Positions 16,445 to 23,894 of a DNA stretch of 64,000 bases are shown here, piece by piece (the stretch's first letter is position 1; the number at the start of each line of letters is the position of its first letter). Source of the stretch: Spirosoma sp. SC4-14. GTDB lineage: Bacteria; Bacteroidota; Bacteroidia; Cytophagales; Spirosomataceae. Made by a program: the position numbers and the translations under genes. The stretch is from positions 433,001 through 497,000 of the forward strand of contig NZ_CP147518.1 of the NCBI RefSeq assembly GCF_037201965.1. The letters run 5' to 3'. The notes beneath the pieces are model-generated. The model was not told the DNA's origin and ran no database searches. It was given only the letters and a program-made list of their open reading frames with translations.

Positions 16445-16520
16445 GCGGGAATAGCTCAGTTGGTAGAGCGGCAGCTTCCCAAGCTGCAGGTCGCGAGTTC
16501 GAGACTCGTTTCCCGCTCCA
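16445..16520 (+). tRNA. tRNA-Gly (anticodon CCC)
   Basis: The sequence folds into a standard cloverleaf. Acceptor stem GCGGGAA pairs with TTCCCGC, the D arm is GCTC-AGTTGGTAGA-GC, the anticodon stem GCAGC/GCTGC encloses TTCCCAA, and the T loop is TTCGAGA. The anticodon at positions 34-36 is CCC, reading GGG glycine codons. The 3' CCA is encoded. A promoter precedes it and a strong terminator follows. Confidence 0.96.
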
Positions 16521-16541
16521 GGTTTCCGGACTCACCGTCAG

Positions 16542-16572
16542 GCACTTACGAATAGCTCGTAAGTGCTTTTTT
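16542..16572 (+). terminator. Rho-independent terminator after tRNA-Gly
   Basis: GCACTTACGA pairs perfectly with TCGTAAGTGC around the loop ATAGC and is followed by six T. Confidence 0.9.
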
Positions 16573-16883
16573 CATTATAAGCCTTTATGAGACAAGTTTG
16601 GTAGCGGTTTGTAGTGCCTTCCTGAAAAATAGCCTTAAACAGAGCCTAAACGGTAAAGTGAGCAATGCTGAAAAGTGGGTAGCGTAGACGATACAATGAA
16701 TAGTGGCTTTATGGTGAAGTACTTTTGTGTGCTTGATTAAATATATTAAATGCCTGCCTGGGGGCTTGTTGGATGTGGAATCCAGGGTCTGATGTATAAA
16801 TTTAGCCTATATAGGTCAGAATGAGTATTATAGTGATATGATATATTTTTGTTATATATAGTATAAATATAGAATAGTGGTGT

Positions 16884-16961
16884 TATCTTTGGCTTTCGCT
16901 TTTGGGCGGTTTGCAAAAAAAGAAAAGGCCTGGCTAGTATGGCCAGGTCTTTTCTTTTTTT
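16884..16961 (+). ncRNA. Candidate small RNA or attenuator
   Basis: A -7 box TATCTTTG (16884-16891) is followed about 25 bases later by a hairpin whose 20-base arms (16915-16934 and 16942-16961) differ at one position and end in seven T. The predicted transcript is only about 60 bases long, with no reading frame. It lies 70 bases before the small gene at 17031, so it could be a short RNA or a terminated leader. The rest of the gap from 16573 shows no gene. No -33 element is visible. Confidence 0.4.
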
Positions 16962-17030
16962 GCCGCATGCATAAATATTTATGAATGGATGTTTATGCTT
17001 TTTATTAACCAAACCTATTTATTAATACCT

Positions 17031-17228
17031 ATGGCTACTAAGCAGAAACGATTAATACGGGTCGTATTTGATGTGATAGACGAAAGCAGGAAAAGTATTA
17101 GTTTAGATAAAGACCTATCAGTACCGGCCCGAGATCCCGACGAAGCGATTGATTTTGTGTTTGCAGAAATGAAGCGTCAGCTCCAAAGGTCAGACATTCT
17201 GCTCTCAAGAGTTCGTATTTGTGCCTGA
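17031..17228 (+). CDS. Small hypothetical protein
   Basis: A 65-residue protein with a basic start (MATKQKRLIRVV) and an acidic middle (SVPARDPDEAIDFVFAEMK). It has no signal peptide or membrane segment and I do not recognise a family. The frame is open upstream to 16989 but the ATG at 17031 is the first reasonable start. A hairpin overlapping its stop codon probably ends the transcript. The coding call rests on codon-like residue composition only. Confidence 0.55.
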   Translation: MATKQKRLIRVVFDVIDESRKSISLDKDLSVPARDPDEAIDFVFAEMKRQLQRSDILLSRVRICA

Positions 17229-17242
17229 TACAATTCAGGCAC
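17221..17242 (+). terminator. Hairpin overlapping the stop of the 65-residue gene
   Basis: GTGCCTGA pairs with TCAGGCAC around TACAAT. The stop codon TGA lies inside the left arm. No strong T run follows, so termination is uncertain. The gap to 17504 shows a -7-like TACCTTTG at 17287 but no convincing gene. Confidence 0.45.
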
Positions 17243-17504
17243 AGATCAATGAACAGGCTTTCAGCTTTTGACTCTTTTGGATTGGCTACCTTTGCAGCCA
17301 GGGCTCCTGGTCTTTCAATAATAACGTTACAGTGAAGGAATTAGCGAAACCAGGATTGAAGGGCAATTGGAGGACTCTCTATTAGAATTGATTAAGCGGT
17401 AGAATGAGTATTGGATGACGCTACTCTTTTGGAACAGTATGCCCCAATGAGCAAACGGCAGTGCACGGACATTAGAGAACTGTATTTAATTGGCTGATAA
17501 TAAG

Positions 17505-18098
17505 CTATTTGATTGTTTTGGTGAACGTTTCGGCAAAGGGAAGTTGCTCTTGTAAATTGCATTCCGAAGAAAGGGCTGACATGGTTTGGCTAATAATTAT
17601 GAGGCTATTCGTTGCTCTGTAGGTACAGTCATTGGTAATTCCTTTTGCGTGGATTGCAAAGGCCATAATATCGGCGTTCTGCCAGAATTCGCCCCAGAGG
17701 GCCATTGATTCTGACCCTGGTTGGGAGCAAAGCTGGTGATTCATTGTTTTCTTATGAGTGCCCAGGCCATACTGTTTCTGAAACATGTTTTGTAAGGCAT
17801 CACTATAGTCGCACGAAATGGCAAATAGCTTTTCATCGAAAAAACATAAGACAAGATTCGTTATCGCTATATCCTCTACTATGGTTTTGGCTGCCAGAAA
17901 GGTACGGATATGAGGGCATTCGAGTGCCAGTGTGCCTTTAACATAGGTTTGCCCGCCCTCACTAAAATCGGTTTTATTCAGGGAGTCGGGTGTTGTGGTG
18001 GCAATCTGATACTGGCCTAAGCCAACAAATTTTGGTTGAGAGGTACCCGATTGAGGCAGCAAAAGGAGGAGGAAAAGACAGTAGTGAAGTTGCCCCAT
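17505..18098 (-). CDS. Secreted hypothetical protein
   Basis: A 197-residue protein whose start (MGQLHYCLFLLLLLPQSGTSQ) is a typical signal peptide, so it should be exported. The mature part has six or more cysteines, which could form disulfides. I recognise no domain. I use the ATG at 18098 rather than the TTG two codons upstream. It is one of several small unknown genes between the tRNA and 19.3 kb, with lower GC than the surrounding core genes. Confidence 0.7.
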   Translation of the reverse strand: MGQLHYCLFLLLLLPQSGTSQPKFVGLGQYQIATTTPDSLNKTDFSEGGQTYVKGTLALECPHIRTFLAAKTIVEDIAITNLVLCFFDEKLFAISCDYSDALQNMFQKQYGLGTHKKTMNHQLCSQPGSESMALWGEFWQNADIMAFAIHAKGITNDCTYRATNSLIIISQTMSALSSECNLQEQLPFAETFTKTIK

Positions 18099-18214
18099 AA
18101 CCAATCAAAAGACATTGCGCTATAGATCGGAAGATATGAAAATTTAATAATAACTCGTTGTAGACTCGTGCGTAATGGATGAGTAGGCGCTATAGGACGC
18201 AATTAGGCAGGCTA

Positions 18215-18568
18215 TTAGTCAACAATTTCTATATCAAATTCGCGCTGTTCGTCGTCATACAAAGTAGCATTACCTGTTTCGTCGAGTTGCTCTGGTGTAA
18301 TATGCATTTCATTCAGATAGCTACCTCTGGGAAAATTGATTTTGCTCACTTCGCCATTTTTTACCTCAACCTTTAGCTTATAAGTAGCCCTGTAACTGGT
18401 TTCAGGATTATAATAATTTACAGCAGCAGAATGTGTGCCATCTTTAGCAAATGACTTATCGGCAAGGTAGGTATTGCTGCTATCAGAATGCCGGGCCTCA
18501 ATGGTGTGACCCGCTTTATGATCGCATCCCAGCAGTAGTAAGAATAAAAAGAAGAGTAGTCTGTACAT
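18215..18568 (-). CDS. Small lipoprotein of unknown function
   Basis: A 117-residue protein with a lipoprotein signal (MYRLLFFLFLLLLGCDHK), the cysteine being residue 15. The mature part is polar, with a middle of beta character (YKLKVEVKNGEVSKINFP) and an acidic end. The pattern VEVKNGEVSKINFPRGSYL resembles small beta domains seen in Bacteroidota lipoproteins, but I cannot name a family. It precedes the secreted gene at 17505 on the same strand, 116 bases away. Confidence 0.75.
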   Translation of the reverse strand: MYRLLFFLFLLLLGCDHKAGHTIEARHSDSSNTYLADKSFAKDGTHSAAVNYYNPETSYRATYKLKVEVKNGEVSKINFPRGSYLNEMHITPEQLDETGNATLYDDEQREFDIEIVD

Positions 18569-19080
18569 GAGTGTTTGCGTAAAATGACTAAATAACGAAT
18601 TCGTTAAGTAGTAACTATTAGATTTACTTACTCTGTTTGCGGGGAAAGAGGGTAAAAATACATTTCTACAAAATTAAGAACGATTTTAAATAAAGAGCTT
18701 CTCTTAACAAAGTTTAATTCATTTTTTACCAAGAGGTAGGTTTTACTGGCTGAAATATTCTATTTAGATTAATTATTGTAATTATTAAACAACTTATAGT
18801 AAGTTAATTATATCTCTAGACTTGGTATTGAATATGCAACCTGCCTTGCTTACGGCTATTGAGTATATTTACTGAACGTGTAAGACTAACTACCTGCGCC
18901 AGATTTGAGTAGTTTTATTCTGGCGTCGGGTTGCCGGAAAATAACTCACCTGCAATCTTAAAGAAAGAGGCCTTAATGCTTAATTAAGCTGGATGTACCA
19001 GTAAAACAGAATACACTTTTGAGCTTTTCAACATATCTGTTCATTTTTAGACAGGTAAATAGGACCTCTTTCGGGACTAA
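18569..19080. other. AT-rich intergenic region
   Basis: No convincing gene is seen in these 512 bases. CGCCAGA pairs with TCTGGCG at 18897-18925, and GCTTAATTAAGC at 18978 is a perfect 12-base palindrome. The AT-rich part next to 18568 probably holds the promoter of the lipoprotein gene. Confidence 0.4.
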
Positions 19081-19281
19081 TTAAGCGTTCCGTAGCCTGT
19101 ATAAATCGAGTTGAAGCCGTGTAACCTGGTTTCGGCAATACCTGAGTTGTTCGGTTGGTGCATGTGATTCCCGCAAATAATCCTGTAACTGCAGCCATTC
19201 GTCCAGATGTCGTTCAACGAGCTGCAACGGCGTTATTGATGGGTCAAGAGAAGGGGTGTGTTCTGATAGCACGTTGCTCAT
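19081..19281 (-). CDS. Small helical hypothetical protein
   Basis: A 66-residue protein, mostly helical, with repeated Leu and Arg (LQLVERHLDEWLQLQDYLRES and RLQLDLYRLRNA). It starts with ATG at 19281. No domain is recognised. It has no close neighbour on its strand. Composition supports coding, but with this length the call is moderate. Confidence 0.5.
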   Translation of the reverse strand: MSNVLSEHTPSLDPSITPLQLVERHLDEWLQLQDYLRESHAPTEQLRYCRNQVTRLQLDLYRLRNA

Positions 19282-19458
19282 AGCCGTTAATAAGTTTGGT
19301 TAACTGGCTAAATCTTTAATTATACTGACCTTGCCAGTTTGACTATAACTCGCTAATGAGGAATTGTTCTTTAAAACAGACTGAATTTTCGGGAGTAAGG
19401 CCCTGCTTTATAGGCGAATGCTGGTATAAATGATGAGTTTTGCCCTGTCAATGCGTTT

Positions 19459-21054
19459 ATGGTAAATAGCGCATACGATAAATCGATTAAATCAAAACTG
19501 GCAATCGTGACCTTAACTTCTAAGTTCCTACAGGCAGGCCCTATTCGGGTTCGTTATGAAAATGGCTTTCTGCGGTACATATCGTTCCACAATACCGAAA
19601 TCGTTCGGATGATTTATTTTGCCATTCGGGATCATAACTGGCAAACGATTTCAGTAACCATTACGGATGAATCAATTGTTGAGCATCTGGATTCCTTTGA
19701 GGTAAAATACAATTGGCATACAGTTGATACGGCCATTCAGATGACTGGCGAGGTAGTAATTCAGGGCAATGAGCAAGGAACAATTACGGTTCGTTTTTAT
19801 GGAAAAGCACTGAGCGCTTTTCAGAAAAACCGGATTGGGTTGTGTGTCTTGCATCCGATCGATGGCATATTGGGGCAACCTGTTCAGATTATAACCCCAG
19901 ATGGACATACATCCGATCACTATTTCCCTACTTCTATTAACCCACATCAGCCGTTTCTGAATATTCAGTCTATGCGTTGGCGACCACTTTCCGGCTCAAC
20001 CTGGCAGCTCGATTTTTGGGGAGATGTGTTTGAAACCGAAGATCAGCGAAATTGGACCGATGCATCGTTTAAAACATATTCGACCCCGCATGATCTGCCT
20101 TTTCCGGTTGCCGTTGCTAGTGGCACTGAGTTTCGGCAACAGGTTCTGTTTCGTGTTGCCGACCAGGCTCTGGCAGATACCAGCAATTGGGCAGAACTAA
20201 GCAAGTGGGAGCAAATTAGAGAGACGGCTCAAGCTTCTCTGCCACGTATTGGGCTTGGCCAGCGAACAAATGGCCCCTGTTTAATAGCCACCGAAGCGGC
20301 TTTACTACGTTCGCTAAATCTTTCTCACCTGCGAGTCGATGTATTTTTTAGTCTTCCGAACTGGCAAACACTCTTAACAAATGCTATTGCGGATGCCAGA
20401 CAATTGGGTGTCTCACTGGAAATGGCCGTATTTTTTGGCAGTGATCCGGTTTTCGAACTGAACCTGTTGAGGCAGTTTATGGATCGTTGGCCTGTTCCGA
20501 TACAGTCGATTCTCTTGTTTGATGAGGCCAGTTTAACAACCTCAAACAAATTGCTACAGGCACTTGTCCCCGTGTTACGTCGTGAGTGGGCGGGGGTGGC
20601 CGTTGGAGGAGGGACTGACGACAATTTTGCCGAATTGAATCGAAATCGATTTGATTTTGATCTGGTTGATTTTGTGACCTATTCGGTCAATCCTCAGGCT
20701 CATGCGTTCGACGATCTGACAATACAGGAAAATATAGCCGGACAGTCCGAAACGGCGTTGTCTGCCCGGCATATCAGCGGTGGAAAACCTGTGCATATTT
20801 CGCCCGTTACACTTCGTTCGCGGTATGTAACAGTGGCCGGTTCGGCTATTGAGCGGCAGAATACCCCCATCGACCACCGACAGGCGACAGAATTTGCGGC
20901 CGACTGGACACGGGCGAGCCTGATTGCACTTGCCCGCGCTGGTGTAGCGTCTGTAACTTATTATCAGTCGCATGGCGCTGGCGGTTTGCTTAGCGGTGAT
21001 TGTACGTTTCCTGTTTATGCTACCCTGAAAGAAAGGGAAAAATTTTTGTCGTAA
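19459..21054 (+). CDS. D-apionate lactonase-like protein
   Basis: A 531-residue cytoplasmic protein whose N-terminal half is a beta-rich domain and whose C-terminal half reads like a TIM barrel. The run around RNWTDASFKTYSTP together with TWQLDFWGDVFETEDQ is what I recall from ApnL, the D-apionate lactonase of D-apiose breakdown. The early segment RVRYENGFLRYISFHNTEIVRMIYFAIRD also fits. Assignment is from memory of the family. No other apiose gene lies nearby, so the substrate in this organism is open. It is monocistronic, followed closely by a VOC protein gene with its own promoter. Confidence 0.65.
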   Translation: MVNSAYDKSIKSKLAIVTLTSKFLQAGPIRVRYENGFLRYISFHNTEIVRMIYFAIRDHNWQTISVTITDESIVEHLDSFEVKYNWHTVDTAIQMTGEVVIQGNEQGTITVRFYGKALSAFQKNRIGLCVLHPIDGILGQPVQIITPDGHTSDHYFPTSINPHQPFLNIQSMRWRPLSGSTWQLDFWGDVFETEDQRNWTDASFKTYSTPHDLPFPVAVASGTEFRQQVLFRVADQALADTSNWAELSKWEQIRETAQASLPRIGLGQRTNGPCLIATEAALLRSLNLSHLRVDVFFSLPNWQTLLTNAIADARQLGVSLEMAVFFGSDPVFELNLLRQFMDRWPVPIQSILLFDEASLTTSNKLLQALVPVLRREWAGVAVGGGTDDNFAELNRNRFDFDLVDFVTYSVNPQAHAFDDLTIQENIAGQSETALSARHISGGKPVHISPVTLRSRYVTVAGSAIERQNTPIDHRQATEFAADWTRASLIALARAGVASVTYYQSHGAGGLLSGDCTFPVYATLKEREKFLS

Positions 21055-21105
21055 TTGCCCTCTTTTTTGGCGTTTTTAGCCTCTCTATAATTTGTTGACC
21101 TGCCC

Positions 21106-21113
21106 TATCTTTG
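21106..21113 (+). promoter_or_regulatory. Candidate -7 box for the VOC gene
   Basis: TATCTTTG matches TAnnTTTG and is followed by GC, as is common in this phylum. It lies 22 bases before the ATG. No clear -33 element is seen. Confidence 0.5.
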
Positions 21114-21135
21114 CCGTATACAAACGGTAAACAAC

Positions 21136-21624
21136 ATGCAGAAAATCACCACGTTCCTGACGTTTAAGAATCAGGCTGAAGAAGCAGCCAAACTGTATAC
21201 GTCGATTTTTGAGAACTCACAAATTGACCGGATCTCTTATTATGGCGAAGGTACTCCCGCGCCAGCCGGTAGTGTAATGTCGGTCTCATTCCGGCTTAAT
21301 GGCCAGGAGTTTATAGCCTTAAATGGTGGTTCTTATTTTTCTTTTTCGGAGGGAATTTCGCTCTTTGTCGATTGCAAAACCCAGCAGGAGGTCGACGACT
21401 ATTGGGAAAAGCTCTCCGAAGGTGGCGAAAAAGGTCCTTGTGGCTGGCTAAAAGACAAATTTGGTGTTTCGTGGCAGATCGTTCCAGCAGGACTCAACAA
21501 ATTGTTGCAGGACAAAGACCCTGAAAAGGCGAAACGCGCCATGAATGCTATGATGAAAATGTCGAAGTTAGATATTGATGCGCTTGAAAGAGCGGCTGAA
21601 GGCCGGGAAACTGTAGAGTCGTAA
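21136..21624 (+). CDS. VOC family protein (PhnB-like)
   Basis: A 162-residue protein of the vicinal oxygen chelate fold, in the PhnB/3-demethylubiquinone-like subgroup that is often labelled as a glyoxalase-type protein. Motifs are TFLTFKNQAEEAAKLYTSIF at the start, MSVSFRLNGQEFIALNGG in the middle, and CGWLKDKFGVSWQIVP near the end. Many members have no known substrate. The C-terminal KRAMNAMMKMSKLDIDALERA is also conserved in these proteins. A hairpin terminator follows. Confidence 0.88.
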   Translation: MQKITTFLTFKNQAEEAAKLYTSIFENSQIDRISYYGEGTPAPAGSVMSVSFRLNGQEFIALNGGSYFSFSEGISLFVDCKTQQEVDDYWEKLSEGGEKGPCGWLKDKFGVSWQIVPAGLNKLLQDKDPEKAKRAMNAMMKMSKLDIDALERAAEGRETVES

Positions 21625-21642
21625 TCGATAATTCACTCCAAA

Positions 21643-21684
21643 CAAAGCACCTTGCACCGGCTGTAGTCCTGGCGGGGTGCTTTG
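21643..21684 (+). terminator. Hairpin after the VOC gene
   Basis: CAAAGCACC pairs with GGTGCTTTG over nine bases, with a 24-base loop. The tail is only weakly T-rich. Confidence 0.5.
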
Positions 21685-21785
21685 CTGTTAATGCTGGTAC
21701 AGGAAGTAGGATACCAGGTAAGGCTGGCTTTGGAGCTAATATAATTGATCCTGTTTAAACGCTCTGGAAATACAGGAGTTGGTTC

Positions 21786-22481
21786 ATGAAAAAATACGGG
21801 CTTCGTCTGTTCGGCATACTACTGGTTGTTGTCGTTTTATGGCACGTGTCGAGGTCCAGAACATTTCAGTTGTTCGGTACGCTCTATGCGCGTGTTAATA
21901 CCGCTCAAAAAGTTGTAGCCTTAACCTTTGATGATGGCCCAACCAGCCAGACCGATAGTATTTTGGCGATTCTTCGCGATTTAGATAGTAAGGCCACATT
22001 TTTTGTGACGGGCAAAGAGCTGGCTATGCACAGCCTGGAAGGCCAGAAAATTGTTTTGGCTGGGCACCAGTTGGGCAATCATACCTACTCACATAGCCGT
22101 ATGGTATTGAAAACATGGGATTATACCAGACGCGAAATTGAGAAAACAGATTCATTGATTCGGTTAGCGGGTTATCGGGGCGAAATTCTATTCAGACCGC
22201 CTAATGGTAAAAAGCTTTTTGTGTTGCCGTATTATTTGCAGCAAACAAACCGAAAAACTATTATGTGGGATGTAGAGCCAGAGTCGTACGCCAACATCGC
22301 CAACGATTCGAAAAAGATTACGCAGAATGTGCTGGAGAATACGAAGCCCGGTTCAATCATTCTCCTCCACGTTATGTACGATAGACCCGAATCAGTAAAA
22401 GCTATCAGACAGATTGTAAATGGCTTAAAACAGCAAGGCTATACATTTAAAACCGTTTCGGAACTACTGCGCTATCATTAA
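21786..22481 (+). CDS. Polysaccharide deacetylase (NodB homology)
   Basis: A 231-residue carbohydrate esterase family 4 protein. An N-terminal hydrophobic segment (residues 8-20) anchors or exports it. Catalytic motifs are TFDDGPT with Asp49/Asp50, HTYSHS with metal ligands His99 and His103, RPPNGK, and a late LLHVM histidine. It removes acetyl groups from N-acetylated sugars such as peptidoglycan or chitin-type chains, in the envelope. Length is that of a single catalytic domain. No substrate-specific neighbour is present. Confidence 0.9.
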   Translation: MKKYGLRLFGILLVVVVLWHVSRSRTFQLFGTLYARVNTAQKVVALTFDDGPTSQTDSILAILRDLDSKATFFVTGKELAMHSLEGQKIVLAGHQLGNHTYSHSRMVLKTWDYTRREIEKTDSLIRLAGYRGEILFRPPNGKKLFVLPYYLQQTNRKTIMWDVEPESYANIANDSKKITQNVLENTKPGSIILLHVMYDRPESVKAIRQIVNGLKQQGYTFKTVSELLRYH

Positions 22482-22487
22482 AAAAGT

Positions 22488-22862
22488 TTATAGTTGTTTT
22501 CGGCCAGTAACCAGTTCCCGATGGGCCTTGCCCCACTTGATCATTTCCAGAATAATATCGCCGAAGGTTTTACAGTAGGGTGTTACCGTATAGATAACCT
22601 GCACGGGCGAATCGTTGTAGACCGTACGGTTTACGAGCTTATTCAATTCCATTTCCTTTAGCTCTTTCGATAACATTCGGGTTGTGATGCCTGGTATACT
22701 CCGCTGGATGTCCCGAAAGCGCGTGTTGCCATTACATAACGAGTTGATAATTGGCAGTTTCCATTTACCGCCAATTACATAAATGGTATCCTGAAGTGCC
22801 TGGATTTCTTCTGCCTGATTTCTTGGCGTTGATAATATGCTGTTTGCTTTTGCGTGTGCCAT
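22488..22862 (-). CDS. HxlR family transcriptional regulator
   Basis: A 124-residue winged-helix protein of the HxlR type: IYVIGGKWKLPIINSLCNGNTRFRDIQRSIPGITTRMLSKELKEME is the characteristic core. HxlR proteins often control a divergent oxidoreductase gene in response to electrophiles. Its divergent neighbour here is an SDR gene, and the space between holds repeated TGGTATACT half-sites. The start lies just before these sites, so autoregulation is likely. Confidence 0.93.
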   Translation of the reverse strand: MAHAKANSILSTPRNQAEEIQALQDTIYVIGGKWKLPIINSLCNGNTRFRDIQRSIPGITTRMLSKELKEMELNKLVNRTVYNDSPVQVIYTVTPYCKTFGDIILEMIKWGKAHRELVTGRKQL

Positions 22863-22864
22863 AG

Positions 22865-22901
22865 TGGTATACTCTGGTATACTGGTAACAAAGTTATACC
22901 A
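22865..22901. promoter_or_regulatory. Candidate HxlR operator
   Basis: TGGTATACT occurs twice in tandem (22865-22873 and 22875-22883), followed by the inverted half-site AGTTATACCA at 22892-22901. A -7 box TACTTTTG for the SDR gene follows at 22911-22918. The sites overlap the first bases upstream of both divergent genes. Confidence 0.6.
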
Positions 22902-22941
22902 AAGTGCTTATACTTTTGTGCTCTCAACCAAAAAAAGCCTC

Positions 22942-23760
22942 ATGACGAAGTCAGTTTTTATTACAGGAACCAGCACTGGGTTAGGTAAGTTAACCGCGAT
23001 TTATTTTGCCCAACAAGGCTGGAATGTTGCCGCTACCATGCGTAGTCCGGAGAAAGAAACAGAGCTGACGCAATACAGCAACATTAAAATTTTTCCAGTA
23101 GATGTTACAAATGTCGATCAGGTAAAAGCAGCCACCGAAGCAGCCATTTCCGCTTTTGGGCAACTCGATGTCGTGGTCAATAATGCCGGTATAGGCGCTT
23201 ATGGGCCACTAGAGTTTGCCGATGAAACTACGATTGACTGGCAGTTTGCTGTGAACGTACGCGGTCCAATCAACGTAATACGGGCGTTTTTGCCGCATTT
23301 TAGGGCCCATAAAGGCGGAATGTTTATCAACATAAGCTCCTTTATGGGAGTTACAACAGCCGCGCCAACCGGTTCATTATACAATATGTCGAAGTTTGCG
23401 CTCGAAGGACTTATCGAAGGGCTCTATTATGAACTAAAGCCACTCAATATAGACCTGAGGTTAATAGAGCAGGGCGGTTCGGCAGGGAATAATTTTCTGG
23501 CAAACGTGATCTGGAATGAGAATCCGGAAATCCACGATTACGATGGGATCATTCGTAAAACAAAAGATCTGATGGAAAATGCAGGGCCCGACATACTTGA
23601 CGATCCGCAGCAGATTGTTGAGGCTATCTATGCCGTAGCTACTCATCAGAGTACTCAATTCAGAACACTGGTGGGTACTATGGGTAAAAGTCTGATGGCC
23701 TTACGTAATTCGGTCCCTATTGAAGAATACTTGGAGCACATAGCCGCCAATTTTGCATAA
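22942..23760 (+). CDS. Short-chain dehydrogenase/reductase
   Basis: A 272-residue classical-type SDR. The nucleotide motif is TGTSTGLGK near the start, then NNAG at 80-83, a serine in INISS, and the catalytic Tyr147/Lys151 in YNMSK. These enzymes reduce carbonyls with NAD(P)H in the cytoplasm; the substrate is unknown. The frame is open to 22837, but the ATG at 22942 begins the Rossmann strand correctly and follows the -7 box. It is divergent from the HxlR gene and probably under its control. Confidence 0.92.
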   Translation: MTKSVFITGTSTGLGKLTAIYFAQQGWNVAATMRSPEKETELTQYSNIKIFPVDVTNVDQVKAATEAAISAFGQLDVVVNNAGIGAYGPLEFADETTIDWQFAVNVRGPINVIRAFLPHFRAHKGGMFINISSFMGVTTAAPTGSLYNMSKFALEGLIEGLYYELKPLNIDLRLIEQGGSAGNNFLANVIWNENPEIHDYDGIIRKTKDLMENAGPDILDDPQQIVEAIYAVATHQSTQFRTLVGTMGKSLMALRNSVPIEEYLEHIAANFA

Positions 23761-23820
23761 GTAAACAGCCATTCTGACAACGGTAACGCCTTACCAGAGT
23801 GAGCTAAGGGTGCATCATCT

Positions 23821-23869
23821 AAAGGTATTACCGCAAAAACAACAGATTTCGTTTTGAGGTAATACCTTT
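23821..23869. terminator. Long hairpin between the SDR and ClC genes
   Basis: AAAGGTATTACC (23821-23832) pairs perfectly with GGTAATACCTTT (23858-23869), and the inner AAAAC/GTTTT extends the stem. It may end the SDR transcript or act in the leader of the ClC gene that starts 25 bases later. It does not resemble the fluoride riboswitch as I recall it. Confidence 0.5.
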
Positions 23870-23894
23870 GGATGTTTTCTGATGGCTGGTTCGT

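Noticed and set aside
16445-17228. tRNA-Gly as the attachment site of an integrated element
   Set aside because: The following unknown genes include no integrase, and I found no repeated copy of the tRNA 3' end downstream.
17243-17504. Possible degenerate gene in the gap after the 65-residue gene
   Set aside because: A stretch reads IEGQLEDSLLELIKR but has no start and meets stops on both sides, so the evidence is too weak.
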